In this document: positions 32,297-41,914 of the stretch, piece after piece | Numbering within the stretch: position 1 is the first letter of the stretch | Layout: the number at the start of each line of letters is the position of its first letter | Assembly: GCF_000383875.1 (NCBI RefSeq) | Contig: NZ_KB912886.1 | Coordinates: 1 to 58,466, forward strand | Length of the DNA stretch: 58,466 nucleotides | Source: Caldibacillus debilis DSM 16016 | Lineage (GTDB): Bacteria; Bacillota; Bacilli; Bacillales; Caldibacillaceae | Direction: 5' to 3' | Translations under genes and position numbers: made by a program | The notes under the pieces: model-generated | Seen by the model: only the letters and a program-made list of their open reading frames with translations | Databases searched by the model: none | What the model was told of the DNA's origin: nothing

Positions 32297-33790
32297 ATGG
32301 GTTTTCACCTTCTGGAGAACATCTCCAAAATAACTGAAAGAGCGGAAAGGATTCGTGCCCAATCTGCCAGTACCGCGAAAAAAACCCTCATCGCGACAAT
32401 TGTCATGTCCACGATTTCCATACATACCTCTTTTGCTGCAGCGAACGACATGAATAAAGTCACAAAACTAAAAACGATCTATCACGTTTACGTCAATGAT
32501 CATTATTTGGGCGCCGTTTCCGACAAGGACCGGGTGGAAGCGTTCATCAACGAAAAGATGGAAAAGATCAAGGAGAAGTACAAAGGCTTCGATTTCACCT
32601 ACAAGACGGATGAAGTGGCCTTCGTTCCGGAGCAGATTTTCCGTAACACTGCCGTAGAGAACGAAGAGGTTTTGTCCGAAATTGACAAAGAATATCAAAT
32701 CCAAGTGGAAGCCGTTGCCTTGAAAATCGACGGAAAAATCGTCTCTTATTTGGAAAATTTGGAAAAGGTCGACGAAGCCATTGAAAAATTGAAATTGCAG
32801 TATGTGTCCAAAGAAGATTTGGAAAAGATCGAAAAGTTGAAAAACGCGAAAGGGCCTTTGCCCGCATTGAAAAAAGGTGAAAGCCGCTTATTAGACGTCA
32901 AACTTTCGAGAAATGTTACAGTTTCTTTGGAAAAAGTGAAACCCGAACAGGTCCTTTCGGTGGATGACACCGTGAAGCTGTTGCAAAAAGGAACCTTGGA
33001 GGAACGGAAATACACCGTACAGGAAGGCGATGTTTTAGGGACGATCGCCGAAAAGCACGGTTTGAAATTAAAACAGCTGCTGGAATTGAATCCGGGAATC
33101 AAGGAAGATACCCTGCTGCAAATCGGCGATCAGCTGAACGTAACGGTGAAAAAGCCCTATTTGGATGTTGTCGTTGAAAAAGAAGTGTATGCTGAAGAAA
33201 AGATTCCGTATGAACGGAAGGTCATCGAAGATTCCTCCATGTACAAAGGGGATACGAAAGTCGTCCAGGAGGGCTCCGAAGGGAAACGGGCCGTCACCTA
33301 TGTCGTCAGCGAAAGGAACGGGCGGGAGATCGCCAGGAAGGAAAAGGGCGAGAAGATCTTGAAACAGCCCGTTGCTTATATCGTCCGTAAAGGCACGAAG
33401 GTCATTCCCTCCCGCGGCACGGGGAATTTCGCCTGGCCGACGAACGGCGGTTACATATCCAGCCACGTCGGATACCGGTGGGGCCAGTTCCATAAGGGAA
33501 TCGATATCGCAAGACCTTATGACCGAATCATTCGGGCCGCCGATAACGGCGTCGTCGTTTCCGCGGGGTGGGACGGCGGTTATGGAAACAAAATTGTCAT
33601 CGACCATCGCAACGGTTTTCGCACCGTATACGCCCATCTGGCCTCGATCAATGTCAGGGTGGGGCAGACGGTGGCCCGGGGCGCGAAGATCGGCGTGATG
33701 GGAAGCACCGGGGATTCCACCGGCGTGCACCTGCACTTTGAAGTTTACAAAAACGGCGCCTTGCAAAATCCGCTGAATTATTTAAGATAG
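32297..33790 (+). CDS. LysM-G5-M23 family cell-wall endopeptidase
   Basis: A 497-residue secreted or membrane-tethered peptidoglycan hydrolase. A hydrophobic signal or anchor segment lies at ~30-48, followed by an N-terminal region of ~190 residues, a LysM peptidoglycan-binding domain (YTVQEGDVLGTIAEKHGL to IGDQLNV), a G5 domain (DVVVEKEVYAEEKIPYERK onward) and a C-terminal M23 zinc endopeptidase with the metal ligands HKGIDIA and HLHFEV. GGGAGGA precedes the ATG at 32297; an in-frame TTG 15 nt upstream overlaps that site. It lies between purA and walRK. The WalR box upstream suggests WalR control of this putative cross-link hydrolase. Orthologues occupy this place in Geobacillus, from memory. 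Confidence 0.92.
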   Translation: MGFHLLENISKITERAERIRAQSASTAKKTLIATIVMSTISIHTSFAAANDMNKVTKLKTIYHVYVNDHYLGAVSDKDRVEAFINEKMEKIKEKYKGFDFTYKTDEVAFVPEQIFRNTAVENEEVLSEIDKEYQIQVEAVALKIDGKIVSYLENLEKVDEAIEKLKLQYVSKEDLEKIEKLKNAKGPLPALKKGESRLLDVKLSRNVTVSLEKVKPEQVLSVDDTVKLLQKGTLEERKYTVQEGDVLGTIAEKHGLKLKQLLELNPGIKEDTLLQIGDQLNVTVKKPYLDVVVEKEVYAEEKIPYERKVIEDSSMYKGDTKVVQEGSEGKRAVTYVVSERNGREIARKEKGEKILKQPVAYIVRKGTKVIPSRGTGNFAWPTNGGYISSHVGYRWGQFHKGIDIARPYDRIIRAADNGVVVSAGWDGGYGNKIVIDHRNGFRTVYAHLASINVRVGQTVARGAKIGVMGSTGDSTGVHLHFEVYKNGALQNPLNYLR

Positions 33791-33809
33791 AGGTTAGAGG
33801 AAGAGGGAT

Positions 33810-33855
33810 AAGCTGCTTCAAAAAGCCGCATGGCGGGCTTTTAAGCAGCTTTTTC
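33810..33855 (+). terminator. Terminator after the M23 peptidase
   Basis: AAGCTGCTT pairs with AAGCAGCTT around a smaller AAAAGCC/GGCTTTT stem, then TTTTC. Confidence 0.88.
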
Positions 33856-34144
33856 TTTTGAGGGGATCTCTCCCGCCGGAAAACATCTTTTCCGGCGGAG
33901 TTTTGCCTTTGGGGCTTGTTCCCGTCCCTCCGGGACGGCGGAATCCGCCCGTGCGGGATTTGGCAAGTGGATCGGGATGGCGGGGAAAAGACGAGGTCCG
34001 TCCTAGGAGATACGGAGGAATCTCCCCCCGGTGTCCTTGGCCGCTGCGGGGCGCTTTTTCGGGAAATCTTAAACCGGACCCCCGGGACGCATCTTCATGG
34101 ACGGGAAAATCTTCGTCAATCCATTTCCTTTTCCGACAAAAAAT
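33856..34144. other. First part of the peptidase-walR gap, no gene seen
   Basis: G+C-rich DNA with open frames that lack ribosome sites and recognisable motifs. The whole gap to walR is about 610 bp, long for this locus; its second half holds the Noc-like sites, a strong hairpin and a palindrome listed separately. Confidence 0.45.
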
Positions 34145-34222
34145 ATTTCCCAGGAAAAGCCACCGCCGCCATAAGGCGTAATGAATAAAATATCAAAGAT
34201 TTCCCGTTATTTCTCGGGAAAT
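34145..34222. promoter_or_regulatory. Cluster of Noc-binding-like sites
   Basis: ATTTCTCGGGAAAT (34209-34222) has one mismatch to the Noc consensus ATTTCCCGGGAAAT. ATTTCCCAGGAAAA (34145-34158) has two, and a half site ATTTCCCG starts at 34199. B. subtilis carries dozens of Noc sites spread over the chromosome except near the terminus. Confidence 0.55.
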
Positions 34223-34229
34223 AATTTTG

Positions 34230-34249
34230 CAATCATTGTACAATCATTG
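34230..34249. repeat. Tandem CAATCATTG repeat
   Basis: CAATCATTG occurs twice with a 2-bp spacer directly after the Noc-like site. The role is unknown. Confidence 0.5.
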
Positions 34250-34270
34250 ATGGAGAGGATTCGACAATCT

Positions 34271-34300
34271 TTCTCCGGGTTCGGGTAAGAACCCGGAGAA
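34271..34300 (+). promoter_or_regulatory. Strong hairpin upstream of walR
   Basis: TTCTCCGGGTTC pairs perfectly with GAACCCGGAGAA over the 6-nt loop GGGTAA, extendable by flanking GGAT/ATCC. No T run follows, so it is not a classic terminator. It may be a leader or mRNA-stability structure if transcription starts upstream. Confidence 0.5.
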
Positions 34301-34367
34301 TCCTTTCCTCCTGGAACGGGATGAAAACAATTGGCAGGAAGAATTCTTTTCCGGAAAGATGCAAAGC

Positions 34368-34383
34368 ATCACGAATTCGTGAT
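34368..34383. promoter_or_regulatory. 16-bp palindrome upstream of walR
   Basis: ATCACGAATTCGTGAT is a perfect palindrome 86 bp before the walR start, of operator-like size. The binding protein is unknown. Confidence 0.4.
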
Positions 34384-34469
34384 AAAGTAATAAAAAAGAA
34401 GCTTCGATTTTTCCCTTCAGAGATCAAGGATTATTGATAGAAACGGATCCGAGGAAAGGAGAAGGTGGC

Positions 34470-35180
<711 letters not shown>

Positions 35181-35189
35181 AAGAAAACG

Positions 35190-37013
35190 ATGCGGAAATT
35201 GAATCTTTTCACTTCCATACGCTTGAAATTCATCCTCTTTTTTGTTCTTTTGATCCTGATTGCCATGCAGATTATCGGCGTGTATTTTGTTCGAGAATTG
35301 GAAACGAAATTGACCGAGAATTTTAAGGAATCCATTTTAAGCCGGGTGAAATTCCTCACCTACAACGTGGAACAGGAATTTATGAAGGAACGGGTGGACA
35401 GCGGCCAGCTTTCCCTGGAACTGGCCATTGACAAGATATTGAAGGAAAACACTTCATCGGACATCAACGAAATCCGGGTCATCGACAAGAACATGCGGGT
35501 GATCGGCACGTCCGACGAAAACAATGAAGACATCGTTGGCCAAAGGACGACGGACGTCCTGGCCACCCGCGCCTTCGCCACGGAAGAGAACATCGACCAG
35601 CTGGTCATCGACCCGAATAACGGCAGGACATGGGTCCTTTACGTGCCGATCAAGGTCCGGAACAATGTGGAAGGATTAATTTATTTGGAAGGAAAGATCG
35701 AAAAGGTTTTTGACCAAATCCAGGTCATCAACGGGGTGCTGGTAAAGGGGACGGTGATCGCCTCGGGAATCACCGCCATTTTGGCCATTTTTGTCGCGCA
35801 GACGATCACCCGCCCCCTTTCGGATATGCGCAGCCAGGCCCAGGCGATGGCGAAGGGGAACTTTTCCCGGAAAGTCAAAGTTTACAGCCAGGACGAGATC
35901 GGCCAGCTGGCCCAAACCTTCAATTATTTGACGAAAAAACTCCAGGAAGAACAGGCGAAAACGGAAAGCGAAAAGCGGAAACTCTCCTCGGTTTTGGCCA
36001 ACATGTCCGACGGGGTCATTTCGACGGACCGGAAGGGGAGAATCATTTTAATCAATGAATCGGCGGAAAAAATGCTGAACATTTCCAGGGATGACGTCAT
36101 ATCCAAACCGCTCCTTGCCGTCCTCGGAATCGAAGACCAATATTCCGTTGAAGACCTGTTTAATGAACAGGGTTCCCTGGTCCTCGATTACGGCACGAAA
36201 ACGAAACCTTTAATTTTCAGGGCCAACTATTCCACCATCCAAAAGGAAACGGGCAAGGTAAATGGGCTGATCGTCGTTTTGCACGATATCACCGAGCAGG
36301 AAAAAATCGAAATGGAGCGGAGGGAATTCGTATATAACGTTTCCCATGAATTGCGCACTCCGCTGACGACGATGAAAAGTTATTTGGAGGCCCTTTCGGA
36401 AGGGGCGCTGCAGGATGAGAACCTCGCTCCGAAATTTTTAAAAGTCGCCCAGAATGAAACGGAACGGATGATCCGGCTTGTCAACGACCTGCTGCAATTG
36501 TCGAAGATCGACAGCAAGGATTACCGCCTCGACAAGGAATGGGTGGACTACATCCGCTTTTTGAACCGGGTCATCGACCGGTTTGAAATGACAAAGGATG
36601 AAAGCATCGTTTTCGTCCGCAGATTCCCGAAACAACCGGTCTATGCGGAAGTGGATGCGGACAAGATGACCCAGGTCTTGGACAACATTATTTCCAACGC
36701 CATCAAATATTCCCCCGACGGCGGACAAGTCACGTTCAAAGTCGTCCTTTTTCAAAACTATATCGAGACGAGAATCAGCGATCAGGGGGTCGGAATTCCG
36801 AAGGAAAGCCTGGAGAAGATCTTCGAGCGGTTTTACCGGGTGGATAAGGCCCGTTCGCGTCAGCTGGGAGGGACCGGACTCGGGCTGGCCATCGCCAAGG
36901 AGCTGGTGGAAGCCCACGGCGGGAAAATTTGGGCGACGAGCGCGGAAGGGAAAGGAACGACCATCCATTTTACATTGCCCTATGATCGGGATCAGAAGGA
37001 TGATTTTTCATGA
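35190..37013 (+). CDS. walK: Sensor histidine kinase WalK (YycG)
   Basis: A 607-residue kinase partner of WalR. TM1 (~10-33), an extracellular PAS-like domain (~35-180) and TM2 (~183-205) are followed by HAMP, a cytoplasmic PAS domain (~262-370), the HisKA domain with phospho-acceptor His386 in NVSHELRTPL, and the HATPase domain with N-, G1- and G2-box motifs (DNIISNAIKYSPDGG, DQGVGIP, GTGLGLAI). It localises to the division septum in B. subtilis. Its end overlaps walH (ATGA). Confidence 0.98.
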   Translation: MRKLNLFTSIRLKFILFFVLLILIAMQIIGVYFVRELETKLTENFKESILSRVKFLTYNVEQEFMKERVDSGQLSLELAIDKILKENTSSDINEIRVIDKNMRVIGTSDENNEDIVGQRTTDVLATRAFATEENIDQLVIDPNNGRTWVLYVPIKVRNNVEGLIYLEGKIEKVFDQIQVINGVLVKGTVIASGITAILAIFVAQTITRPLSDMRSQAQAMAKGNFSRKVKVYSQDEIGQLAQTFNYLTKKLQEEQAKTESEKRKLSSVLANMSDGVISTDRKGRIILINESAEKMLNISRDDVISKPLLAVLGIEDQYSVEDLFNEQGSLVLDYGTKTKPLIFRANYSTIQKETGKVNGLIVVLHDITEQEKIEMERREFVYNVSHELRTPLTTMKSYLEALSEGALQDENLAPKFLKVAQNETERMIRLVNDLLQLSKIDSKDYRLDKEWVDYIRFLNRVIDRFEMTKDESIVFVRRFPKQPVYAEVDADKMTQVLDNIISNAIKYSPDGGQVTFKVVLFQNYIETRISDQGVGIPKESLEKIFERFYRVDKARSRQLGGTGLGLAIAKELVEAHGGKIWATSAEGKGTTIHFTLPYDRDQKDDFS

Positions 37014-38302
37014 ACTGGGAAAAGATCAAATCGTGGATATTGGCGGGGCTCGTGGCCCTCAGCATCCTTCTCTTCTGGAATTTGGTTACCTTCCAGCAAA
37101 ACTATGATTTCATCAGCCGGAATAACTACATTAAAGAAGTCAACATCAGCGAAAAAAGGGAGATCAAAGATTTGATTTTTCCCAATAAAACCATCGTCCA
37201 AACGAAGGATGGGGCCTATGAGGGGACGGAAAACATCGCCCACATCAAACCGGTGATGGAGAAAATCCGGGAATGGACCTTCTATGATTTTCAGGAGCAG
37301 GAACAAAACAAAGATTTATTCCAAAAGGGAAACCGGCAGGAAATGGTGTTTTTGAAGTTCCCGGATATCGTTCCCTTTGATTTGTTGAAATCCCTGTTTA
37401 ACATTGAAGCGAGGCGGCTGCCGACGGGGACTTTCCAGTACATGATCGTCAATCCCGGGGAACTGGAAGAAAACGAGGGGACTATCTATTTTTCCTCGGC
37501 GGATTTCCAATTCCTTGTCAAAAGCCGGGTCCGCCACCCGCACATGAAGGATTTTTCGGAAGCCGTCTCCGGGTTCCGCAAAAAGGCGATCCCTTATCTT
37601 TCCTATGAAAAAAAGGACGGATCGCGGCTGTTTGTCCCTGAAAATCAAGTGCGTCTGAACGATTACCAATACTATCCGAAATATTATGATTTGAGGTTGT
37701 TCATCAACGCGCTGTTTTCTGATCCGAGTTTTGTCACGAGAAACGGAAACCGGTATACGGACGTCTCCAGTGTGCTCGATGACTATCCGGACATGAGGAA
37801 ACTCGTCTTTGTGAACACGACGGTCACCCTGGATTCTTCCATGTCCGCCAGCGACGTGCTGCAGGGAAGCATCCAATTCGTCAACGGGCACAGCGGATGG
37901 ACCGACCATTATTATTACTCGGGGATCAATCAATCCTCCCGGGAAGTGTCCTATCAATTATATTTGGACGATTTCCCCGCCATCAACGAAAACGGCCTGA
38001 GCCGGATCACTTTAGTGACGGGGAAAAATGGGGTATATTCGTATCAAAGGCCCTATTTCAGCCTCGACATTTCCTTCAACCCGGGCAACCGGACGTACAC
38101 CCTGTCTTCGGGAAGGGATGTCCTGGATTATTTGCTGGAGAGAAAGAGTCCGGAGATCGAAAATGTGGATGACATCATCATCGGGTATCAATTGGTGAAA
38201 AACAGCGATGATCCCCTCATTCAATTCATCCCTTCATGGTTCTACCGTCTGGAGGATCATTTTGTCCCGGTGACGGAGGAAGAATTGGGAGGGGAAAGGT
38301 AA
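37010..38302 (+). CDS. walH: WalK regulatory protein WalH (YycH)
   Basis: A 430-residue membrane-anchored extracytoplasmic protein with one N-terminal helix (~8-28), then the YycH domain. With WalI it binds WalK in the membrane and restrains its activity in B. subtilis. The ATG overlaps the walK stop codon by 4 nt; its own stop shares a base with walI. Confidence 0.94.
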   Translation: MNWEKIKSWILAGLVALSILLFWNLVTFQQNYDFISRNNYIKEVNISEKREIKDLIFPNKTIVQTKDGAYEGTENIAHIKPVMEKIREWTFYDFQEQEQNKDLFQKGNRQEMVFLKFPDIVPFDLLKSLFNIEARRLPTGTFQYMIVNPGELEENEGTIYFSSADFQFLVKSRVRHPHMKDFSEAVSGFRKKAIPYLSYEKKDGSRLFVPENQVRLNDYQYYPKYYDLRLFINALFSDPSFVTRNGNRYTDVSSVLDDYPDMRKLVFVNTTVTLDSSMSASDVLQGSIQFVNGHSGWTDHYYYSGINQSSREVSYQLYLDDFPAINENGLSRITLVTGKNGVYSYQRPYFSLDISFNPGNRTYTLSSGRDVLDYLLERKSPEIENVDDIIIGYQLVKNSDDPLIQFIPSWFYRLEDHFVPVTEEELGGER

Positions 38303-39087
38303 TGGATTGGAGCAGGGCAAAGACGATTTTCATCATCACCTTTTTGATTCTCAACATTTTTCTCGGGGTCCAGCTGATCATGCAAAAAAACCAAAACAAG
38401 TTTGATTTGATCAAGGAAACTTCCATCGAGGAACGGTTGAAGGCCGATGAGATTACCTTTCCCGAGCTTCCCCAGGAACCGACGGAAGGGACATATGTGG
38501 AAGCGGAAGAAAAGATGTTTCGGGAGGATGAATTGGCCTTTTTAAGGGGACAGGATATCGATCTGTCCGGGGGAACGACGGTTTTGAGCACCCTGAAAGA
38601 TCCCTATCCCTTGAAAAAGGACTGGCAGGAAAAGGACGCGAACGAATTCGTGTTGAACTACGTCTATAAAGGGGGCGAGTACGTCTTCGGCGAATTCAGG
38701 GAAGATGAAAATCAAATCATTTATTACCAAACCTACAATAATTTCCCCTTTTTTAAAAATTCGAGCGGGCAGCTGGTTTTGACGCTGAACAACAATAACG
38801 AAATCGTCTCTTATCGGCAAACGATGCTGGATCATGTGAAAGAGTTGAAAAAACAGGAACTGCTGACCGCCTATGAAGCGCTCGTCACCCTTTACAATAA
38901 AAGACTGTTAAGAAGCGGGAACAAAATCACAAAAGTGGAAATCGGCTATTATACCTTGGTTCCCGTAAGGAGTTCCCAGCTGCTCGCCCCGACTTGGCGG
39001 TTTTCGGTGGAGGGCGGGGACGATTTGTTCGTCAATGCGGTGGAAGGCCACGCCTTTTCCGAAACGGAGAGCAAAAAATTGGAGTGA
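38302..39087 (+). CDS. walI: WalK regulatory protein WalI (YycI)
   Basis: A 261-residue protein with a single N-terminal transmembrane helix (AKTIFIITFLILNIFLGVQL) and an extracytoplasmic YycI fold. It acts together with WalH on WalK. GGAGGGGAAAGGTA precedes the ATG, which overlaps the walH stop codon as TAATG. In-frame codons further upstream lie within walH and are not needed. An unusually long gap of 421 bp follows before walJ. Confidence 0.94.
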   Translation: MDWSRAKTIFIITFLILNIFLGVQLIMQKNQNKFDLIKETSIEERLKADEITFPELPQEPTEGTYVEAEEKMFREDELAFLRGQDIDLSGGTTVLSTLKDPYPLKKDWQEKDANEFVLNYVYKGGEYVFGEFREDENQIIYYQTYNNFPFFKNSSGQLVLTLNNNNEIVSYRQTMLDHVKELKKQELLTAYEALVTLYNKRLLRSGNKITKVEIGYYTLVPVRSSQLLAPTWRFSVEGGDDLFVNAVEGHAFSETESKKLE

Positions 39088-39508
39088 TGCCCGGCAGGGC
39101 GAAAGCGGCCATCGGAAGGATTCCCTTTCGGAGGAACGATTGGCCCGCCCGGAAGATGCCGGCACGGGGTCTTTTCCGTCCGGGGAGCTGCCCGGAAAAA
39201 GCCGGGGGAAAGGATTTTACCCGACCGGAACGCGCGAAGCGGGATCGGTCGCCCTCCCGCCGGGGCTGAGGATGGGATGGATTCGGAGACGGGAGGAGAA
39301 TTTTCCCCATTCCTTTTTGGCGCAAGCGTGGTTTTTCCGCAGGAGACCTCCGGAAACGGGGCCGGATTTTTCCGCCATTTTCGGAGGCCGGCCTGCTCCT
39401 TTTTTGCGGATGCGGTTGAAAAATTCTTTGGGGGAAGATGGAAGGGCCGGCAAGATCCCCGTTTCTGGCGGACGACAGAGAAACCGAATGATTGGAGAGT
39501 GAGTTCCC
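39088..39508. other. walI-walJ gap without a gene
   Basis: 421 bp of very G+C-rich DNA inside an operon that is compact in B. subtilis. Open frames read through on both strands because stop codons are rare in such DNA, but none has a ribosome site or a family I recognise. A CCGG-rich hairpin lies near 39175-39200. No promoter for walJ was convincing. Confidence 0.5.
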
Positions 39509-40303
39509 ATGGCATTGAGTTTCAGCGTTTTGGCAAGCGGAAGCACGGGAAACGCCATCTATGTGGAGACGGAGCGGCATTCTTTCCTGGTGGATGCGGG
39601 ATTGAGCGGAAAACAGATGGAACAATTGCTCCGCCAAATCGGCAGGGATCCGAAAAATTTGACCGGGATTTTGGTCACCCATGAACATAAGGACCATATT
39701 ACGGGTGTCGGCATCCTTGCGAGGAAATATCAATTGCCGGTGTACGCCAACGAAAAAACTTGGAAGGCGATGGAACCGTTGATCGGGGAGATCCCCAAAG
39801 AAAACAAATTTATTTTTCCGATGGAATCGGTCCTCTCCTTCGGCGGCCTGGACATCGAATCCTTTGGTGTCTCCCACGATGCGGCGGAACCGATGTTTTA
39901 CATATTCCATCACGACGGAAAAAAATTGGCGATTATTACCGATACCGGGTATGTCAGCAGCCGGATGAAGGGCATGATTAAGGATGCGGATACATATGTT
40001 TTTGAAACGAACCACGATGTGGAAATGCTGAGAATGGGAAAATATCCGTGGAACATCAAAAGGAGGATTTTAAGCGACATCGGCCACGTTTCCAACGAAG
40101 AAGCCGCCTTGGCGATGGCCGATTGCATCGGGGACAAAACGAAGCGAATTTATCTCGCCCATTTAAGCAAAGATAACAATATGAAGGAATTGGCCAGGAT
40201 GTCCGTTTCGCAAATTTTGCAAAAGAAAGGATACGATGTCGGGGGAAGGATCCTGCTTTGCGATACCGATCCGAAAATCCCGACTCCCTTGACAGCCGTG
40301 TAA
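39509..40303 (+). CDS. walJ: Metallo-beta-lactamase fold exonuclease WalJ (YycJ)
   Basis: A 264-residue MBL-fold hydrolase with the zinc-binding signature THEHKDH at about residues 57-63, [16 protein letters not shown] and the C-terminal HLSKDNN. YycJ proteins act as 5'-3' DNA exonucleases linked to mismatch repair in other Bacillus, by family knowledge. The start ATG follows GGAGAGTGAG. It is separated from walI by an atypical gap, so it may be transcribed partly on its own. Confidence 0.95.
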   Translation: MALSFSVLASGSTGNAIYVETERHSFLVDAGLSGKQMEQLLRQIGRDPKNLTGILVTHEHKDHITGVGILARKYQLPVYANEKTWKAMEPLIGEIPKENKFIFPMESVLSFGGLDIESFGVSHDAAEPMFYIFHHDGKKLAIITDTGYVSSRMKGMIKDADTYVFETNHDVEMLRMGKYPWNIKRRILSDIGHVSNEEAALAMADCIGDKTKRIYLAHLSKDNNMKELARMSVSQILQKKGYDVGGRILLCDTDPKIPTPLTAV

Positions 40304-40387
40304 CATTTTTAGAAAAAATGTCCAATTCATACTATAATGGTATTGGCCCGGAATCTGCCCGATTCACCTGTTGGGAGGGAAGAAAAG

Positions 40388-41596
40388 ATGGGTTATTACG
40401 ATGAGCATTACGATTATGGGAAGGAAAATCCGGAAAGGAAGCCGAGGGGCGGGTATTTTTTGGCCAGCCTGCTCGGGGCCGTCATCGGCGCCGCCATTAT
40501 TTTTTTCGCCATTCCCTTCCTGATGAGACAGGATTGGTTTCCGTTCCCGCAGGATGATGCCTCCGTCACCGAGAACGCCGGAAGCGGAGGGACGATTAAC
40601 CGCAGCGTCTCCGTCGATGTGAATACGGATATTACAAAAGCGGTGGAGAAGGTCAGCGATACGGTGGTCGGGATTACCAATATCCAAAACAGCGACATCT
40701 GGCTCGATTCCCAACCGGGCGGCACCGGCTCCGGCGTGATTTATAAAAAGGCCGGCGGAAAGGCCTATATCGTCACCAATTATCATGTGGTGGAAGGAGC
40801 GAACCGGCTGGAAGTCACCCTGCCGGACGAGACGAAACTGGCCGCCCGGCTGGTCGGCAGCGATATGTGGACCGATCTGGCGGTTGTCGAAGTGGACGGC
40901 AGTAAAATCAAAAATGTGGCCGAGTTCGGGAATTCGGACAAATTGAAACTGGGCGAACCGGTCATTGCCATCGGGAACCCTTTGGGCCTCAATTTCGCCG
41001 GGTCGGTTACCCAGGGCATCATATCCGGAATCAACCGCACCGTTCCCCTCGATTTTAACGGCGATGGAGTGCCTGACTGGAACGCGGAAGTCATCCAGAC
41101 CGACGCGGCCATCAATCCGGGAAACAGCGGCGGCGCTTTGGCGAACATTTCCGGACAGGTCGTCGGCATCAATTCCATGAAGATCGCCCAGGAGGAAGTC
41201 GAAGGGATCGGCTTCGCCATTCCCATCAACTCGGTGATTCCCATCATTGAAGACATTGAAAAATACGGGGAAGTCAAAAGGCCGTACATGGGCGTGCAAT
41301 TGCAGGATATCAGCGAAATCCCCGTCTACTATCAGGAACGGATGCTGAAGCTGCCGAGGGATGTCCATTACGGTCTGGTCATCGTCGATGTCGTTCCCAA
41401 CAGCCCGGCGGATAAGGCCGGCTTGAGACGCTACGACGTCATCGTCAAATTGGACGGCAAAGAAGTGAAAGGGCTCATCGATCTGCGGAAACATCTGTAT
41501 GTGGAGAAGGAAATCGGCGATAAGATGACCGTTGGATTTTACCGGGAAGGAAAATACCGGGAAGTGACATTGACGCTTTCGGAAGAAACGTTATAA
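40388..41596 (+). CDS. htrC: Serine protease HtrA-like (YycK/HtrC)
   Basis: A 402-residue membrane-anchored DegP/HtrA protease for envelope protein quality control. A cytoplasmic N-terminus and one transmembrane helix (~24-45) lead to a trypsin-like domain with catalytic His133 (NYHVV), Asp163 (WTDLAVV) and Ser247 (NPGNSGGAL). A single C-terminal PDZ domain (~300-395) follows. GGGAGGG precedes the ATG at 40388; the longer frame from 40337 lacks a ribosome site. TATAAT at 40333-40338 suggests its own promoter. Terminated by a hairpin. Confidence 0.95.
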   Translation: MGYYDEHYDYGKENPERKPRGGYFLASLLGAVIGAAIIFFAIPFLMRQDWFPFPQDDASVTENAGSGGTINRSVSVDVNTDITKAVEKVSDTVVGITNIQNSDIWLDSQPGGTGSGVIYKKAGGKAYIVTNYHVVEGANRLEVTLPDETKLAARLVGSDMWTDLAVVEVDGSKIKNVAEFGNSDKLKLGEPVIAIGNPLGLNFAGSVTQGIISGINRTVPLDFNGDGVPDWNAEVIQTDAAINPGNSGGALANISGQVVGINSMKIAQEEVEGIGFAIPINSVIPIIEDIEKYGEVKRPYMGVQLQDISEIPVYYQERMLKLPRDVHYGLVIVDVVPNSPADKAGLRRYDVIVKLDGKEVKGLIDLRKHLYVEKEIGDKMTVGFYREGKYREVTLTLSEETL

Positions 41597-41600
41597 CGAT

Positions 41601-41640
41601 AAAAAGGCGGAAAGGGCCCGGGGCTCTTTCTGCTTTTTTT
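41601..41640 (+). terminator. Terminator after htrC
   Basis: AAGGCGGAAAGGGCCC pairs with GGGCTCTTTCTGCTT (with G-T pairs and a bulge), followed by seven T residues. Confidence 0.85.
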
Positions 41641-41672
41641 GGACAAAAAACGGGAAAAGGGGATGAGGGCGG

Positions 41673-41858
41673 ATGATTTATTGCTGTGAAGACCATGCCG
41701 AATATGCCCTGGAGACGGTCATCAACGAAAGCGGCCGGCCTCCCGCTTTACAGCCCGTCGAAGAAAAGGAATTATTAACAAAGACCTGTGAATATTGTGG
41801 ACAACCTGCCGTATATGTTGTGGCGAACGGATATTCCCATACAAAATATGGCCGGTAG
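41673..41858 (+). CDS. CxxH/CxxC protein
   Basis: A 61-residue member of the CxxH/CxxC family seen next to rlmH in Bacillaceae: IYCCEDHAEYALETVI near the start and CEYCGQPAVYVV near the end give likely zinc ligands. The function is unknown. GGGATGAGGGCGG precedes the ATG. Its 3' half overlaps the DnaA-box cluster at 41787-41889. Confidence 0.85.
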   Translation: MIYCCEDHAEYALETVINESGRPPALQPVEEKELLTKTCEYCGQPAVYVVANGYSHTKYGR

Positions 41859-41889
41859 TTGTGGAAATGTGGATAAGTCCTGTGGATAT
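41787..41889. promoter_or_regulatory. DnaA-box cluster upstream of rlmH
   Basis: TGTGGATAA (41868-41876, exact), TGTGGATAT (41881-41889), TGTGGACAA (41796-41804), TGTGGAAAT (41860-41868) and TGTGAATAT (41787-41795), all in the same direction. In B. subtilis the region upstream of yydA (rlmH) is a known DnaA-binding locus outside oriC. Confidence 0.75.
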
Positions 41890-41914
41890 CTTGTTTATAA
41901 GGTGAGGAGAAACT

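Noticed and set aside
39032-40015. 327-codon minus-strand frame over the walI-walJ gap and walJ
   Set aside because: Antisense to walJ, low-complexity Arg/Pro/Gly-rich translation, no start signal.
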